Shown piece after piece: positions 60,823 to 64,000 of a stretch of DNA of 64,000 bases. Under the pieces are notes generated by a model. That model did no database searches, was not told where the DNA came from, and was given only the letters and a program-made list of their open reading frames with translations. Position 1 is the stretch's first letter, and each line of letters opens with the position of its first letter. The stretch lies in the NCBI RefSeq assembly GCF_001649575.2, contig NC_051453.1:1384417-1448416 (forward strand), given 5' to 3'. This stretch comes from Kryptolebias marmoratus. Lineage: Eukaryota > Chordata > Actinopteri > Cyprinodontiformes > Rivulidae. The translations under genes were made by a program, and so were the position numbers.

Positions 60823-63800
60823 TTATTATAATTTTAAATGTATTTATTTTGATGTACTAACTATGTCATTGAGTTATAAAATGTTTTGCTGAAAGTCTAA
60901 ATTGGTTTCTGCAACTGTAATGACAGTTAAGAACTCAAAAGCCGGAAAGAGGCTTGTGCTCTCAGAACAAATTAATCCCAATTAACCAATATGCAGTACC
61001 CAAATTGATTACTGCTATTATGAGAGAAGACCACAAACAGAAACTATAGACAAATCCGGAAACAAACTGTTGTTTTTACTCAGCTATCTTAAAATCAATT
61101 TTCGAGCCTGGGTCCATTGTAAGAATATAAAATACCTCACCTCCCACAACTTGTCTTTCATTACTGAACTGCAGATGCACAGTGGTAAATGCACAGTTGT
61201 ACATGAAAACTGAGTTTCTGCCTTTTTTTGTCACATTAACTAACTTACTTATACTCAGTTAAGCCAAGGATCCGAAATATACATGGAGCCTGCATGAAAT
61301 GATCTACGGCTGTTTTTTGTCCCAGCAGGGACCGTCATTACCACGGACTCCTGCTCAGAGCCTCAAGCCTTAAACAGTTTTTAAACTGCAAATGCAAAAG
61401 TGGGAAATTAAGAAATGTCAATCACTGCCTGACACAATTATCAAGGGGTGTCAATTGGAGTCTTAAACAGCCTGTGGGGATTGGCGGTTATGATGGCAGT
61501 GTTTCGTCTATACTGTCACACTCTGAGTATCAACACATAATATGTTCATCCTTCTCACTGAACTATTCTTGCCCAGGGTGATTCCCAGCAAGCCAAATCC
61601 TTGTGTCACCTCTTTTGCCTAAAATGACAGCAGGTAGATATTAACATGAGTGTATGATTAAAATAACAGTAGAACTTCTTGCACAGAGTCCAACAAAGAT
61701 GTGGAATGTTAGTGAATCATACTAAACTTTAGAAAGTAAGATGTTCTACTTTTTTCAGCACCTTTTGCAAACTATGCTGGAATGTGATAAAATAATGACC
61801 AACTTCTGAAACTCTGCTGTACAAATTATATTATAATGGCCTGGATATAAAATACTCTGGATTGTGTTAGTTTTGTAGCATTGTATAGTTACCCACAACA
61901 TGGAGATTTCCATTGTGTTATTTTTTTGGGAAAAGGTGGGCCTCTTTCACAGCTGGACATGGTAATAAATTAGGAGAAATAAAAATATGTGTCAAAAGCC
62001 AAAATATCTATTTCCACCTTCCTTACTTAAGGCTCGTAAATAAAACTATACATTATGATCTGGAATATTCCAGCATAAGAATTAAGTGATTCCACAAACA
62101 ATCATGTATTAGTTATCATTATTCTTTGTAACTTGTTGCAGTGCAGGTAATGGCTTTTTCACATGGCTGCATATTGATCTGCATACAAACACCTGATAAA
62201 TGTGATGTGACAAAATATTTCCTTGCTTCCCTGTGTTGACAAGGACCTTATGAATGCACCATTAAACAACAACCCCTTGCACAATGACCTGTGAGAGGTT
62301 TGTTTTTTTCTCTTCTCAGTTTTAAACCTGCCTTGGATTTCAAAATATCAACAACAAGAGATGCTTTAAATTGAAATGCAGCACAATACAGGAGTGCTAA
62401 ACAGAAGTCTCCAAGTCTCCCACTGTTTTTTTCTTCTTCCTTACAGCCAGTCCTATACTCCCCTGTCTCAGCTGTCTCTAATTAAGGGCTGCCTCATTAT
62501 CCTTAATGTACTAAGGCTAACTCCTCAGTCACTTTTGTGCTGGAGTCTCTGAGGCTCAGAGCAACAAAGGAACAATTGAAACTTAAAAAAAGAAAAGAAA
62601 AGGGAAAAAAAGCACAAAAATTAAGTTGATGGTTTCTTCGTATTTGTTTGTTTGTTTTGTTGTTATTTTTGTTTTAGTTTTTTTGTGGATATCTGAAACA
62701 GATTTATAGATGATTGTTAAGGGAATCTTCTTTAAAGTATTTGCTTTAAACAGATTGTTGTTGACCGTCATCATGTCTGTTCATGACCGTCTGTTAGTCA
62801 AATATCTCATGAACCATTAAAACCACACATTAAAAAAAATAGTTCTACTGGTGTTTCTGTTATACGTAAAAAATAGACTTTCTAATGATACAAAAGTACA
62901 TGATATACGCATAGTTTTTATTAGTACACCTAAAGTAGTTAAACTAATCATCTCCATGGCTGTTCAAATCTGAAATGAAAAAAATGCAGGAAGATCATGA
63001 ATCAATTTATCCTTCTCCTTCTCATTGTGATCAGCTGCTCAAAACATAACAATGCCCAGATTCTGCACAACACAAAGTCTACAGAATAAACCACATTACT
63101 GAATTTTATATTTATTTATTTTTTTTAAAAAAAGGATACTAACTGTCGTTTGGGTACAGATCACTAAATATATCTTTCTTTCATTTATTTTATTTTTTTT
63201 GTGAAATGTCAACGGGCAACTTTGTCAAATGTCTTTAAATTTCCCTGCTTGAAACCATCAAGTCTCCTTCAGCCTAATCTTTTTTTTAAGTTTTCTCTCA
63301 GCTGCAGAGTTCTGTGGAGCACAACACCATGTGCTTTACCAGTCATTAGATCTTCATTATTTCTTTTAGTTTATATCAGTTTTCTAGTCAAGTTTTTCCT
63401 TTAGCCATTGCTTTTCTCCTCTGTGTGTAAACACTTGGCTGACTTATAGTTTTTCTTTTTTTCCATCACTGCTGAAGAGAAATGAACCAGAGCATGTTAA
63501 ATGATTACTGAAACACACCAGTGTTCTGCAAAAAATGAGGCCAGTAAGCTACTCTTCCTGCTATTTCTCAAGAACAACAAGCAGAAGTTGTGAAAATAAA
63601 CAGCAGGGTGATTTCTGTTGTAAGAAACAATAAAAATGAATAAATTATTGAGCTGCAGAAAAAAAAAAAACAGATTCACTGAGACAATTTTTCAGGGGAC
63701 AAACATTTGGTTTCACTCCTGACTAGTCATAAAGTGTATAAATTGAGGATATTATTCATCTATAATTAGGGAAACAATAAACAGTTGTAAAAAGGAGCAG

Positions 63801-63825
63801 ATATGTCAGTTCTACTAATAATAAT
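60823..63825. other. non-coding stretch
   Basis: No gene recognised. A short piece near 62790-62830 (AATATCTCATGAACCATTAA) resembles the end of the ~300-bp repeat family seen at 46905. Confidence 0.45.
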
Positions 63826-64000
63826 ATAGCTGTGCAGTGGGGTCACAGTGTCTTGCCCAAGGACACTTTGGCTATAAGCATATAGCTGGACAGTTGGGGT
63901 ACAGTGTCTTGCCTAAGGACACTTTGGCTATAAGCATATAGCTGTGCAGTGGGGGTACAGTGTCTTGTCCAAGGACACTTTGGCTATAAGGATATAGCTG
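63826..64000 (+). repeat. 56-bp minisatellite, cut by the window edge
   Basis: ATAGCTG recurs at 63826, 63882, 63938 and 63994, an exact 56-bp period over just over three units. The core CAGTGTCTTGCCCAAGGAC plus ACTTTGGCTATAAG is well preserved between units. The array may continue beyond the window. Confidence 0.95.

Noticed and set aside
63826..64000. Regularly spaced repeat as a CRISPR array
   Set aside because: The whole 56-bp unit repeats, with no unique spacers, and the genome is vertebrate.

Overview
The window is vertebrate nuclear DNA, almost certainly from a ray-finned (teleost) fish. Three things point there: a split gene with consensus GT-AG introns, an AT-rich background full of short tandem repeats, and dispersed repeats of teleost type (tRNA-headed SINEs, a decayed Tc1-like transposase, a non-LTR reverse-transcriptase fragment). 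No bacterial, phage or CRISPR-like system is present.

The only protein-coding gene I can support is a brinp3-type gene (BMP/retinoic acid-inducible neural-specific protein 3) on the minus strand. Eight coding exons run from the ATG at 32592 to the stop at 3069-3067. All junctions are GT-AG with compatible phases, and together they encode 760 residues, close to the roughly 766 residues of mammalian BRINP3. The reading frame is intact. A probable non-coding first exon and CpG-rich promoter lie at about 43.8-44.6 kb, about 11 kb upstream of the first coding exon.

Layout: 1-3066 is the 3' UTR and downstream flank. 3067-32728 holds the coding exons and their introns. 32729-43801 is the putative first intron. 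43802-44610 is the putative first exon and promoter. 44611-64000 is non-coding upstream flank. That flank holds a near-perfect RE1/NRSE (REST-binding) site at 46233-46253, a three-copy ~300-bp tandem repeat at 46.9-47.7 kb, a GGTAC-rich repeat with internal inverted copies at 48.9-49.4 kb, a perfect 14-bp hairpin at 55.6 kb, and a 56-bp minisatellite that runs off the right end.

The most interesting points are the RE1 site about 1.7 kb upstream of the putative promoter of a neural gene, an intron at 5689-3838 that splits what I know as one terminal coding exon in mammals (and carries Tc1 debris), an in-frame 20-codon uORF just before the start codon, and the hairpin-rich repeat at 49 kb. I did not find a previously undescribed protein system.
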